Positions 18,262-26,698 of a DNA stretch of 64,000 nucleotides are shown here, piece after piece (the first letter of the stretch is position 1; each line of letters begins with the position of its first letter). Origin of the DNA: Flammeovirga aprica JL-4 (GTDB lineage: Bacteria > Bacteroidota > Bacteroidia > Cytophagales > Flammeovirgaceae); the NCBI RefSeq assembly GCF_012844305.1, contig NZ_JABANE010000029.1:20561-84560 (forward strand), in the 5' to 3' direction. A program made the translations under genes and the position numbers. Under the pieces are notes generated by a model. That model was given only the letters and a program-made list of their open reading frames with translations, made no database searches and had not been told where the DNA came from.

Positions 18262-19476
18262 ATGAATAGCAAAGTAACATCAACTGTATTACCAGTATTG
18301 TTTGGCTTTTTTGTAATGGGTTTCTGTGATGTAGTAGGCATTACCGTAGCACATGTCAAAGAAGATTTACTGGTAGATTACAGCAAAGATTACCAAGATA
18401 CACTTTCCAACTTAATTCCAGTAGCCCTATTTTCTATGTTTTTGATTTTCTCTATTCCTACGGGAATATTGATGACAAAAATTGGAAGGAAGAAGACAGT
18501 TTTACTCAGTAATATCATTACGGTATTTGCAATGTTTATACCGCTGATTGAGTATTCTTTTGAAATGGCTTTGGTTGCATTTGCCCTATTAGGTATTGCC
18601 AATACCATCCTGCAAGTTTCACTAAATCCTCTTTTATCGAATGTAGTGAGCGGAGACCAACTGACAAGTAGTTTAACTGCAGGACAATTTGTAAAGGCAA
18701 TTTCATCTTTTACGGCACCTTTTATTGCGGCATTTGCAGCAAGCTATTTTAATAATTGGCAATACATTTTCCCTATTTATGCAGTCATCACTTTGGTTTC
18801 AACAATTTGGCTATACTTCGCACCTATTGAAGAAACAATCAGTACAGAAAAAGCAAGTTCATTTGGACAGGTTTTAGGTCTCTTAAAAGATAAAACAATT
18901 GCGCTTTTATTCTTAGGGATTCTGTTTGTGGTGGGTGTAGATGTAGGAATCAATACCGCCGCTCCCAAAATTCTGATGGAGCGTTGTGGACTCACTTCCA
19001 TTGAAGCAGGATACGGTCCAAGCGTATATTTTGCACTTCGTACATTAGGTGCATTCATGGGTGCATTCATTTTAGCAAAGCTTTCGCCAGCCAAATTCTT
19101 TAAAATAAGTATGGTGATTGCAGTAGCCGGTATTGTAGCTTTACTGTTTGTAGAAACAAAGATCGGCATCTTCGCCTTATACGGTCTAATCGGGTTTTTC
19201 ATCGCCAATATCTTCGCCATTATTTTCGGTATGGCCATGCAAGTCCACCCCGATAAAGCCAATGAAATCTCAGGTTTAATGATCACAGGCGTATTTGGAG
19301 GAGCAATTATTCCATTTGCCATGGGACTATTATCAGATGCGATGCACTCACAAATGGGTGCTGTAATTATTATCCTAGGAAGTGCGGCTTACTTATTGAT
19401 GGCTTCATTTACCATCAAAATAAAACAAAAAGCGTCCTCTGAGACAGTAAACGAAGATGCAGTTTTAGCAGAATAG
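18262..19476 (+). CDS. MFS sugar permease (fucose permease-like)
   Basis: A protein of about 404 residues starting MNSKVTSTVLPVLFGFFVMG. I prefer ATG 18262 to ATG 18226 because the extra twelve residues are hydrophilic and derive from the end of a repeat. About twelve hydrophobic segments are visible, with the MFS loop motif TGILMTKIGRKKTV after the second helix. The family resembles the FucP/sugar:proton symporters of Bacteroidota. It would import fucose or another released sugar across the inner membrane. It is followed 4 bp later by the DUF6250-like gene. The exact substrate is inferred from the fucosidases around it. Confidence 0.8.
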   Translation: MNSKVTSTVLPVLFGFFVMGFCDVVGITVAHVKEDLLVDYSKDYQDTLSNLIPVALFSMFLIFSIPTGILMTKIGRKKTVLLSNIITVFAMFIPLIEYSFEMALVAFALLGIANTILQVSLNPLLSNVVSGDQLTSSLTAGQFVKAISSFTAPFIAAFAASYFNNWQYIFPIYAVITLVSTIWLYFAPIEETISTEKASSFGQVLGLLKDKTIALLFLGILFVVGVDVGINTAAPKILMERCGLTSIEAGYGPSVYFALRTLGAFMGAFILAKLSPAKFFKISMVIAVAGIVALLFVETKIGIFALYGLIGFFIANIFAIIFGMAMQVHPDKANEISGLMITGVFGGAIIPFAMGLLSDAMHSQMGAVIIILGSAAYLLMASFTIKIKQKASSETVNEDAVLAE

Positions 19477-19480
19477 AAAG

Positions 19481-20215
19481 ATGAAAAAAAAGAAGATTTT
19501 ATGGAGCCTTTTGGCCGTCACAATGATGGGTTGCCACTCCAATGAAGTGCGTACGCTAAAATTAAATGACACCACAACGGTAAAAGCAAAACTGATTTAC
19601 AGTGATGATTTTGAAAAAGGAATTGATAACTGGAAAGCAGAGCAGATGTCAGGGGGAGAAGTCTATCATAAAGATGGAAAATTGGAAGTAAATGATGCCG
19701 GAGGCTGTACCGTTTGGTTTAAAGAAAAACTTCAAGGGCCAATAATGATTGAATATGATGCACATGTCATCAAAAAAGGAGGTGAATTTGACAGAGCTTC
19801 TGATTTGAATTGTTTTTGGATGGCCACTGACAGTGAAAACCCTACAAATCTGTTCGCAAAATCAGAATTCAGAAGCGGTCGTTTTCCAAATTACGACTCC
19901 TTAAGCCTCTATTATGTGGGTATGGGCGGGCACTACAACAAGAAAACACGTTTCCGTAGATACACCGGTAATGGTGAAAAGCCACTTCTACCAGAACATG
20001 ATCTAACGGATCCTGAATTTCTAATCACTCCCAACACCACCAAAAAAATCAGACTGATCGCCTACAATGATCTCGTTCAATACTACAGAAATGACTCATT
20101 GATTTTCAATTACCAAGATCAGCACCCTTACAAAGAAGGACATTTTGGCTTAAGAACAGTACATAATCATATGACACTGGACAATTTTAAGGTTTATCGT
20201 CTTTTGGAGGATTAG
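19481..20215 (+). CDS. DUF6250-like lipoprotein (concanavalin-like fold)
   Basis: A 244-residue protein with lipobox MMGC (Cys18). The body reads as a jelly-roll: SDDFEKGIDNWKAE near residue 41, GEFDRASDLNCFWMATD near 101, RFRRYTGNGEKP near 157, and a LamG-like end HFGLRTVHNHMTLDNFKVY. This fits DUF6250, which I associate with proteins around rhamnose- or uronate-containing polysaccharide breakdown. Whether it is an enzyme or a binding protein is not known to me. It sits 4 bp after the permease and ends at a strong bidirectional terminator. Confidence 0.65.
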   Translation: MKKKKILWSLLAVTMMGCHSNEVRTLKLNDTTTVKAKLIYSDDFEKGIDNWKAEQMSGGEVYHKDGKLEVNDAGGCTVWFKEKLQGPIMIEYDAHVIKKGGEFDRASDLNCFWMATDSENPTNLFAKSEFRSGRFPNYDSLSLYYVGMGGHYNKKTRFRRYTGNGEKPLLPEHDLTDPEFLITPNTTKKIRLIAYNDLVQYYRNDSLIFNYQDQHPYKEGHFGLRTVHNHMTLDNFKVYRLLED

Positions 20216-20251
20216 AGAAATCAAGGGGAGAATAAATTGCAATTGACATAA

Positions 20252-20308
20252 AAAACAATCATCGCCAACACTTAATTAATAGATTAAAGTGTTGGCGATG
20301 ATTGTTTT
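20252..20308. terminator. Strong bidirectional terminator
   Basis: A perfect 22-bp stem (20252-20273 with 20287-20308) with AAAA on the left end and TTTT on the right end. It lies between the plus-strand DUF6250-like gene ending at 20215 and the minus-strand lacI gene ending at 20328. The symmetrical A and T tails mean it can stop transcription from both sides. Confidence 0.85.
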
Positions 20309-20327
20309 GTGTTACTACTTATTGTCT

Positions 20328-21365
20328 TTAAACTTTCTTTCTTCTCCTCAACGAAGATTCCCTAATAATCAATTCACTTTTTAGAATTGAAGTTTCACTA
20401 GTCAGTAATTCTTCATTATCCTCTAAATGCAGAATAAGCTTTTTCGCCACCAATTTCCCCATTTCATAAGCAGGTTGATTGACAGTAGTGAGTGAAGGCG
20501 TGAAAAGTTCAGAAAGAGGTTCGTTACTAAAACCCACCACTAGCACATCTTTTGGGACAGAAAGTTTCGTTTCATTGAGTGCTTTAATTGCCCCAAAAGC
20601 AGTCATATCATTAAGAGCATAAATGGCGTCAGGAACATTACCCTTTTCGACCAAATCTTTCACATAGCAATAGGCTTTATGTGTGTCCAATTCCATCTCT
20701 TTGATATTCAGATGCTTCAAGTCTATGTCATGTTTGATATAACTGTCAATGATACCTTTTTGTCGGTTGCTGTAAATTGAAGCTGTTTTATATCCAGATA
20801 ATACGGTGATCTTTTTAGCCCCTTGCTGAATAAGGTGATTACACATCAGAAGGGCCGTTTTTCGATCATCCATGATAACGCGCGTCGTTTGAAAACCCTC
20901 AGCATATCGGTCAAAACAAAAAATAGGGATTTGCTGATTGATTGCTTTTTCAATGTGCTCAATATCATCATTATACATCGCAGGAGAAATCAATATCCCC
21001 TCCACCCGGCTTTTCAGAAGCGTATTGATACTTTCCTTTTCCTTTTCAGTAATGTCTTTTGTTTGTGTAATAATCACATTGTAGCCATAAGCTTGAGCAA
21101 CATCTTCTATTCCGGCAATTGCTGTAGAGAAAAAATACCTTGAGAGAAAAGGGATCACTACACCTATCGTATTGCTTTTATTCGTTCTCAAATTAGCCGC
21201 CAGATTATTGGGCTGATAATTTAATTCCGAAGCTTTTGCCTTCACCTTATCCCTTGTGGTTTGAGAAACACGGGGGTGATTATTTAAAGCCCTAGAAATT
21301 GTTGAACTGTTGAGATTTAATGCTTTAGCGATGTCATGGATTGTGGTTGCTTTTTTAATTTCCAT
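20328..21365 (-). CDS. LacI/GalR-family transcriptional regulator
   Basis: A 345-residue protein. The N-terminal helix-turn-helix reads TIHDIAKALNLNSSTISRAL (from about residue 8), followed by the hinge helix region LNYQPNNLAANLR. The remaining 280 residues form a periplasmic-binding-protein-like sugar sensor, with GVVIPFLSRYFF and ending TTVNQPAYEMGKLVAKKL. It probably senses a sugar released from the locus polysaccharide. The palindromes centred on CAATCGATTG at 1209, 1333, 1445, 21922, 22037 and 36986 are the obvious candidate operators. No such site is close to its own start; the nearest is 557 bp upstream. The family call is certain; the operator link is inference. Confidence 0.93.
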   Translation of the reverse strand: MEIKKATTIHDIAKALNLNSSTISRALNNHPRVSQTTRDKVKAKASELNYQPNNLAANLRTNKSNTIGVVIPFLSRYFFSTAIAGIEDVAQAYGYNVIITQTKDITEKEKESINTLLKSRVEGILISPAMYNDDIEHIEKAINQQIPIFCFDRYAEGFQTTRVIMDDRKTALLMCNHLIQQGAKKITVLSGYKTASIYSNRQKGIIDSYIKHDIDLKHLNIKEMELDTHKAYCYVKDLVEKGNVPDAIYALNDMTAFGAIKALNETKLSVPKDVLVVGFSNEPLSELFTPSLTTVNQPAYEMGKLVAKKLILHLEDNEELLTSETSILKSELIIRESSLRRRKKV

Positions 21366-21921
21366 TCATAAACTATTTTCAATTCAATACTTTGATCATT
21401 TTACTTGATTACCATAAAAATTAAAGCAGGTGTTCACTGTCTTATATTGAATATCAGGATTATACACGTTTTGTGATGTTGTTTTCAATTGGTTTATACA
21501 AAGTACGTGCAAGCGGTAGTAGAAATCACGTTATATTCAAATAGTTTTTCACTGATTTATGGGGAAAACACGAACATTTTTGATTCAAATTTGCTGTATT
21601 GACATAATTCTTGTGAAGAACATTTGAGGTTGAAGATTTGCTTTTATTTCATTCATTAATTTTTAATGTTCCAAACTACTTTTTCATACTTTAAATAGGC
21701 TTTATTTTTTTCCTATGAGGAGTATAATTTTCTTTTTGAAAAGTGGATTGAAGAAGTTTCATTTCGTAATAATTATAAAGTTGATACTTTTTGTCAACTG
21801 GATAACTAGTTATGTATCAGATAATCAAGTAATTGTGAATTTTGTTATTTGTGTTTTTATATCTAAATAAACCACTGTATAACAGAACTCAATACCAATT
21901 AACACAAAAAAAACCAATAAA

Positions 21922-21935
21922 AACAATCGATTGTA
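21922..21935. promoter_or_regulatory. Candidate LacI-type operator (AACAATCGATTGTA)
   Basis: The core CAATCGATTG is intact. It lies 52 bp upstream of the putative -7 element at 21988 and 115 bp from the next copy, closely matching the spacing ahead of the operon at 1487. Confidence 0.6.
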
Positions 21936-21962
21936 TTTTTTATTCAAAATATCTAAAAAAAA

Positions 21963-21995
21963 TTTGCATAATACGGTTTATACTGCTTATATTTA
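21963..21995 (+). promoter_or_regulatory. Putative promoter between two operators
   Basis: TTTG at 21963-21966 is followed after 21 bp by TATATTTA at 21988-21995. This resembles the Bacteroidota -33/-7 elements with the same G-to-A change as the promoter at 1363-1393. It reads rightward, and the first convincing coding region is 1.1 kb downstream. Confidence 0.4.
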
Positions 21996-22036
21996 TAGTA
22001 TAAAGAGAAACAAAACTCTTAAGTTATAAAAGATGA

Positions 22037-22050
22037 TGCAATCGATTGCG
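22037..22050. promoter_or_regulatory. Candidate LacI-type operator (TGCAATCGATTGCG)
   Basis: It has thirteen of the fourteen bases of the perfect palindrome at 36986. It lies 41 bp downstream of the putative -7 element at 21988-21995, so bound repressor could block or loop over the promoter. Confidence 0.6.
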
Positions 22051-22519
22051 TAGGCGTCGTTTTTTGAACAACTAGAATACCACCCGAGCTAAATGGAATG
22101 ATGGGTAATAAATAAGAAATTACAAAATCGGTAAAGCGTCTTCATTGAATTTGAAGATTGTTGAATTACAATATAAAGTCTCACTAAAAAGATCAATCAT
22201 TACAAAAGGCATCTTCAGTTGTGTCCTAGAACAAAAGGGAGCCTCCATGATTATCTCATAGTGAAAGTGTTTGAATATTGGAAAGCTATTCCAATAGAAA
22301 TAAAGGAAAGAATTACAACTAAAGTATCTGTAGATCTTAATCTATTTAACTACAAAATGAACTACGTATTTGAACTTAAAAAAAATGAATCAATAAAATA
22401 TTTACATTACTGCTATCATTCCAAAGATGAATTCTTTATATGAGCAGATGTTGATATTATAATTATTATCGTTTTTTAAATATTCACAGGATAAAAGAAA
22501 AAGGTTAAAATATCGTGCA

Positions 22520-22538
22520 CCATGACTAGAAGTCATGG
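22520..22538. repeat. REP-like hairpin CCATGACT-AGA-AGTCATGG
   Basis: A perfect 8-bp stem with a 3-base loop, preceded by GTGCA and followed by GTCTACG. The sequence is very like the right half of the inverted pair at 53382-53545 and like the subterminal hairpins of IS200/IS605-type elements. It is probably a REP sequence or element remnant. Confidence 0.55.
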
Positions 22539-22912
22539 GTCTACGAAATACCTGAATTCTTCTTTCCATGTATTTTGTCCTAAAATGAAAATCTGTTTTT
22601 TGAGAGTAAGTTTAACATTGTAATTTGTTTAACTAATTACTCCAGTAAGTCCGATTGAAAATTTTCTTCCTTTTTAATCATGGACTCTCTATGCCTTTTC
22701 ATTTTAGTATAAATAAAAACTACCCTTCTGGGCTTTAATGTACAAAAGTGCTTTTAATGATGTATATTTAATATACGTTATTACATTTTTGTGAATTATC
22801 ATGTGATGATAATGATAAATCGAAATGCAAAATATATATTGAGATCTATTTCGAAATAGGTCATCAATTTAAATTATGCTTTGTATTTCTACTAACTACG
22901 AGGACAGAAGAA

Positions 22913-23092
22913 AAGGGACTTTTTGAATGAAGAGTTAAGAATGAAGAAAAGGTGATCAGTATTATGGTCCATATGAACATTGCAATACAACATCTCTGCA
23001 ACGGTTTCCGTCATAAAGACAGGCTTATATGCCAGAACAAGAAACATTTTTCTTCATTCATCATTCTTCATTAAAAAAGTTCCATAACTTTT
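22913..23092. repeat. Palindromic element with GAATGAAGAGTTAAGA arms, copy 2
   Basis: The left arm starts AAGGGACTTTTTGAATGAAG. The right arm contains TTCATTAAAAAAGTTCCATAA, nearly the same as the end of the element at 17796-17929. The inner 100 bp differ between the two copies. It ends about 40 bp before the DUF4861 start and so supplies most of its leader. Confidence 0.65.
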
Positions 23093-23133
23093 TTCAAGTA
23101 CTTAAATGTTATTACTATTTATCTAAAGGAACT

Positions 23134-24348
23134 ATGAAACAAAAATCTACTCTATTCTATAGGCTTTGTAGTGTGATGTTATTGATGCAGCTTTTATTTA
23201 GTTGTTCAAAAAATAACGATACATTAGTGATTTCTATTAATAATACAATTTTAGTTGACCGTATAAATGAGACCATTGAACTTGATGTTCAACCTTTTGA
23301 AGAACTGATTAAGAAATATGGTTATGAAAATTTAGCCATTGAAAATACTGAAACAGGAGAGTTGTTAATCAACCAATGGATTGACCTGAATGATGATAAA
23401 GTGATGAATCAGTGGTTGTTTCAAATTGACATAAAATCAAATTCTAAATTATCACTTGTTGTTCGCCCATTGAAGTCGGGTGAGGCACAACCTTCTTCAC
23501 AAAAAACGACGTATTCAAGGTTTGTTCCAGAGAGAACTGACGATTACGCTTGGGAAAATGACAGGGTGGCATTAAGAACTTTTGGTCCTGATGCTCAGAG
23601 AAGAGCTGAAGCGAATGAGTATGGTGGTACGTTGACAAGCGGAATCGATGCTTGGCTGAAGAAAGTAGACTATCCAATTATTGATAAATGGTATAAGAAT
23701 AACTCTGAAAAAGAAGGTGCTTATCATATTGATACTGGTGAAGGTTACGATCCTTATCATGTAGGTCCTAGTAGAGGTATCGGTGGTATTGGATTTTGGG
23801 TGGATGATTCTCTTTACACATCAAAGAATTTTACTTCATACAAAACCATTTCAGAAGGGCCTATTCGTACTGTTTTTCAATTGAGTTATGCTCCTTGGGA
23901 AGTGAACGGACAGCAAATAGCGGAAGAGAAAATTATCAGTTTAGATCTTGGGAGTAACTTATGTCATTTTCATTCAAAATTCACTACGGAAGGTGCTGTA
24001 CCTCAGGTTGCTGTAGGTATTACATTGCATGATAATAAAGGAGAGGTTTTGATTGATAATTCAAAAGGTATATACAGCTACTGGGAAAAAATTGATGATG
24101 TAAACTTAGGGTTAGGTGTTGTGATGCCGAGTCAGTTAGATAAAGGTTTTGAGAAAGTATCCGATCATAAAGATGCCAGTCATCTATTGGTGCTTGCCAC
24201 TCCAAATCAATCAGAAATTGATTATTACGCCGGTTTTGGATGGGAGAAAAGTAAGCAATTTGCATCTGAAGATGAATGGAATCAGTACTTACATACTTTT
24301 ATGGAGCGAGTGAAAAACCCAGTAAGCATCGAGATCAATAAAATATAA
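23134..24348 (+). CDS. DUF4861-family lipoprotein (possible oligosaccharide dehydratase)
   Basis: I start at ATG 23134, giving MKQKSTLFYR and a lipobox LLFSC (Cys24). An in-frame ATG at 23029 adds 35 residues encoded by repeat DNA and is unlikely. The 404-residue protein contains VPERTDDYAWENDRVALRTFG, split here as VPERTDDYAWENDR then VALRTFG, then SGIDAWLKKVDYPIIDKWY and DPYHVGPSRGIGGIGFW, which I recognise as DUF4861. From memory, a protein of this kind in ulvan breakdown was reported to dehydrate a terminal saturated uronate to the unsaturated form that GH88/GH105 enzymes accept. Its neighbour 49 bp downstream is GH88, which fits that order exactly. The family call is good; the activity is inference. 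Confidence 0.75.
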   Translation: MKQKSTLFYRLCSVMLLMQLLFSCSKNNDTLVISINNTILVDRINETIELDVQPFEELIKKYGYENLAIENTETGELLINQWIDLNDDKVMNQWLFQIDIKSNSKLSLVVRPLKSGEAQPSSQKTTYSRFVPERTDDYAWENDRVALRTFGPDAQRRAEANEYGGTLTSGIDAWLKKVDYPIIDKWYKNNSEKEGAYHIDTGEGYDPYHVGPSRGIGGIGFWVDDSLYTSKNFTSYKTISEGPIRTVFQLSYAPWEVNGQQIAEEKIISLDLGSNLCHFHSKFTTEGAVPQVAVGITLHDNKGEVLIDNSKGIYSYWEKIDDVNLGLGVVMPSQLDKGFEKVSDHKDASHLLVLATPNQSEIDYYAGFGWEKSKQFASEDEWNQYLHTFMERVKNPVSIEINKI

Positions 24349-24397
24349 CGTGACTGAATTTTTAAAAACTAATCTACCACTTTTTAATCAAAATTTG

Positions 24398-25654
24398 ATG
24401 AAAAACTTCAAATCATATATTACTCTGTATTCTTTCAATTTGCTGATAATCAGTCTTGTTTTTGGGTGTGGACAGCCTCAAAGCCAAAACGATACAGTGG
24501 CTAAGAATTCAGATAGTTTCAACATAGATGCACAACTGGATTATTGTTTGGCTCAGGCCGAAAAAACATTAGCCTTAGTGCCTGCTGATTCTCTTTTTCC
24601 AAGAACCATTAACAAAGGAAGTAAAGAATGGCGCTATGTGCCTGTAGAAGATTGGACAAGTGGATTTTTTCCAGGCACACTATGGTATCTTTATGAATAT
24701 TCTAAAGATAAAAAATGGTTGACAGCGGCAGATAAGTACAGCCGTTTCCTTTCACCTTTAGCCACACGACCTCCACTAGATCATGATATTGGTTTTCAGA
24801 TGTTTTGCAGTTTTGGAAATGGATACAGACTCACTGGAAATGAGGAGTATAAGGATTTAATCATGAACTCTTCCAAGCAGTTGATCACTTTGTATAACCC
24901 AAATGTGGGTACCATTTTAAGCTGGCCCAGAGATGTTCCAAATATGGAATGGCCTCAGCATAATACCATCATGGATAATATGATGAACTTAGAAATGTTG
25001 CTTTGGAGTGCACAAAACGGTGGAGATGCAGCATTTAGAGAAGTTGCTGTAAACCATGCGGATGTGACTATGGAAAATCATTTCAGAGACGATTTTACTT
25101 CTTATCATGTAGTGATTTACGACCGTGAAAATGGTCAGAAAATTAAAGGAGTGACACATCAGGGTTATGCAGATGATTCTATGTGGGCAAGGGGGCAATC
25201 TTGGGCTATTTATGGCTACACAATGATGTATAGAATGACGAGTGATGAAAAATATTTGAAATTTGCGCAACAGGTATCAGATGTATATTTGAGCCGTTTG
25301 CCAGAAGATTTAATACCATTTTGGGACTTTTCTGCTCCTGATATTCCAAATGCTCCAAGAGATGCTTCAGCGGCTGCAGTTACAGCTTCAGCATTACTTG
25401 AATTAGGTGGATATGTAGGCGGTGAAAAAGGGAAAAGATATATAAACTTAACTGAAAAAATGATTATCGAATTATCTTCCGAACGTTACCAAAGTAGAGA
25501 TAGCAATTCTGCTTTTCTGTCGCATTCAACAGGTCACCATCCTGCTGGTTCTGAGATAGATGCATCAATCAATTATGCGGATTATTACTACGTAGAAGCA
25601 TTGGTTAGATTGAAAAAATTACAAGAAGGAAATTCAATTTTATCGTCAATTTAG
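24398..25654 (+). CDS. GH88 unsaturated glucuronyl hydrolase, lipoprotein
   Basis: The 418-residue protein starts at ATG 24398; a GTG at 24350 is in frame but gives no signal peptide at the N-terminus. The lipobox is VFGC (Cys24). The alpha/alpha-barrel family is clear from WTSGFFPGTLWYLYE near residue 86, HDIGFQMF (D130), TIMDNMMNLEMLLW (D193) and ARGQSWAIYGY near 270. The two Asp residues correspond to the catalytic pair of unsaturated glucuronyl hydrolases. It removes 4,5-unsaturated uronate from the non-reducing end of lyase or dehydratase products. A terminator follows at 25676. Confidence 0.9.
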   Translation: MKNFKSYITLYSFNLLIISLVFGCGQPQSQNDTVAKNSDSFNIDAQLDYCLAQAEKTLALVPADSLFPRTINKGSKEWRYVPVEDWTSGFFPGTLWYLYEYSKDKKWLTAADKYSRFLSPLATRPPLDHDIGFQMFCSFGNGYRLTGNEEYKDLIMNSSKQLITLYNPNVGTILSWPRDVPNMEWPQHNTIMDNMMNLEMLLWSAQNGGDAAFREVAVNHADVTMENHFRDDFTSYHVVIYDRENGQKIKGVTHQGYADDSMWARGQSWAIYGYTMMYRMTSDEKYLKFAQQVSDVYLSRLPEDLIPFWDFSAPDIPNAPRDASAAAVTASALLELGGYVGGEKGKRYINLTEKMIIELSSERYQSRDSNSAFLSHSTGHHPAGSEIDASINYADYYYVEALVRLKKLQEGNSILSSI

Positions 25655-25675
25655 AATAATTTTTTGGACAGCCTG

Positions 25676-25709
25676 AAAAACTATGGTTAAACTTTTAGCC
25701 ATAGTTTTT
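25676..25709 (+). terminator. Intrinsic terminator after GH88
   Basis: AAAAACTATGG (25676-25686) pairs with CCATAGTTTTT (25699-25709), followed by more T. An 11-bp stem with a T-tract, 22 bp after the GH88 stop, is a standard rho-independent terminator for the plus strand. Confidence 0.8.
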
Positions 25710-25723
25710 TTACGTTTATACAG

Positions 25724-25773
25724 TTACCTCATCATTAGCTCACTTCTTGAAGTTTAGGCTAATGATGAGGTAA
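25724..25773 (-). terminator. Hairpin terminator for the AraC-type gene
   Basis: TTACCTCATCATTAGC (25724-25739) pairs perfectly with 25758-25773 over 16 bp, with an 18-base loop. It lies 20 bp beyond the stop of the minus-strand regulator ending at 25793 and completes a convergent terminator pair with the hairpin at 25676. Confidence 0.7.
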
Positions 25774-25792
25774 TGGCTTGATAACCTGTTTG

Positions 25793-26698
25793 CTATTTTC
25801 TGATAAATTGTTTTTTGTATTGAGCGGGCGGAATTCCTTTTACAGATTTAAAGACTTTAGAGAAGTGATAACGGTCTGAAAAACCCACTTTTTGAGCGAT
25901 AAAATCAAAGGAAAGGTCAGCGTTTTCAATTAAATAGCAAGCTTTATTGATGCGTACATTCTTGATGTATTCTTGTGGACTCAGATGCATATTTTCCTTG
26001 AAAAACCGAGTAAAAGAGTTCGTGGCCATATTAATAAAATCAGCTAATTCGGCATTGTCGATCACTCTGTGATATTCCTGATTAATGAATTCAATTACTT
26101 TTACTATTCTAGGATGCAATTGTTGAGGTAATAGCTCATCTTCGCCTATACTTTGTATTGTAGAGAGGATTAATTGATGGATTTTTATGGCGGTGTGTAT
26201 CTGAATTAAATCATTGTTGCTGAGGGTTTTTTCTGTTATTTCTTGTATGAATAAGTTTTGGATTTCACACAACGGAATTTCATAAATATTCTTTTTAAAA
26301 TGATCAAGTTCTCCACCTAAATTAAAATGAATAAAGAGGTGAATGATATTGTTTTTTTTCATGCATTCCTCAATGTCATCATCACTGTGAATCACACCAC
26401 CCATCAATTTGTTTTCACTGATTTCATTGTTTCCATCAATATAAGTTTCAAATGTAGTATTGGGAGGAATAAGAACTAGTTTATTCGGTGTTATTTCAAT
26501 TTTTCTGCCTTCATAAGCGATATAGGCGCCTTTATTCATGTTCCAGTAAAGTCTCCAGTAAGGAGAAGAAAGCTTCCCATTTTTCCATTTTTTTAGCCAC
26601 CATAGCCGACAGCATAGCACTTCTATTCTTAGAGGATCTATTCTTTGGGTTGAGATAGAAGGATCGCCACTGTTTTTGTTATTTAAAATATACTCCAT
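25793..26698 (-). CDS. AraC-family transcriptional regulator
   Basis: A 301-residue protein. The N-terminal half has a cupin-like sensor segment (YWNMNKGAYIAYEGRKIEI, then KLVLIPPNTTFETY). The C-terminal 100 residues hold two helix-turn-helix units, including ELADFINMATNSFTRFFKEN and FDFIAQKVGFSDRYHFSKVF, followed by KGIPPAQYKKQF, all typical of AraC. No membrane segments are seen, so it is a cytoplasmic one-component sensor rather than a hybrid two-component protein. It is divergent from susC across a 689-bp gap, making activation of susC-susD its likely job (inference). Confidence 0.9.
   Translation of the reverse strand: MEYILNNKNSGDPSISTQRIDPLRIEVLCCRLWWLKKWKNGKLSSPYWRLYWNMNKGAYIAYEGRKIEITPNKLVLIPPNTTFETYIDGNNEISENKLMGGVIHSDDDIEECMKKNNIIHLFIHFNLGGELDHFKKNIYEIPLCEIQNLFIQEITEKTLSNNDLIQIHTAIKIHQLILSTIQSIGEDELLPQQLHPRIVKVIEFINQEYHRVIDNAELADFINMATNSFTRFFKENMHLSPQEYIKNVRINKACYLIENADLSFDFIAQKVGFSDRYHFSKVFKSVKGIPPAQYKKQFIRK

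Larger units (their letters stand above)
21366..23133. promoter_or_regulatory. Long intergenic region between lacI and DUF4861 gene
   Basis: This is a 1.77-kb gap. 21366-21900 is AT-rich and featureless to me. 21922-22050 holds two operator palindromes around a promoter-like sequence. 22219-22443 has a 74-codon frame starting with TTG that I do not trust. 22520-22538 is a REP-like hairpin, and 22913-23092 is a palindromic repeat ending about 40 bp before the next gene. It looks like a regulatory region that has been stretched by repeat insertions. Confidence 0.6.

Noticed and set aside
18777..19322. 181-codon minus-strand frame antisense to the permease
   Set aside because: It is a shadow of a long hydrophobic coding region. 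The plus-strand MFS protein is unambiguous.
22219..22443. 74-codon frame with TTG start between lacI and DUF4861
   Set aside because: It has no signal peptide, domain or neighbour logic. It could be a remnant, but I cannot support it as a gene.
23029..23133. Upstream ATG extending the DUF4861 protein by 35 residues
   Set aside because: The extension is encoded mostly by a palindromic repeat and would bury the lipobox.
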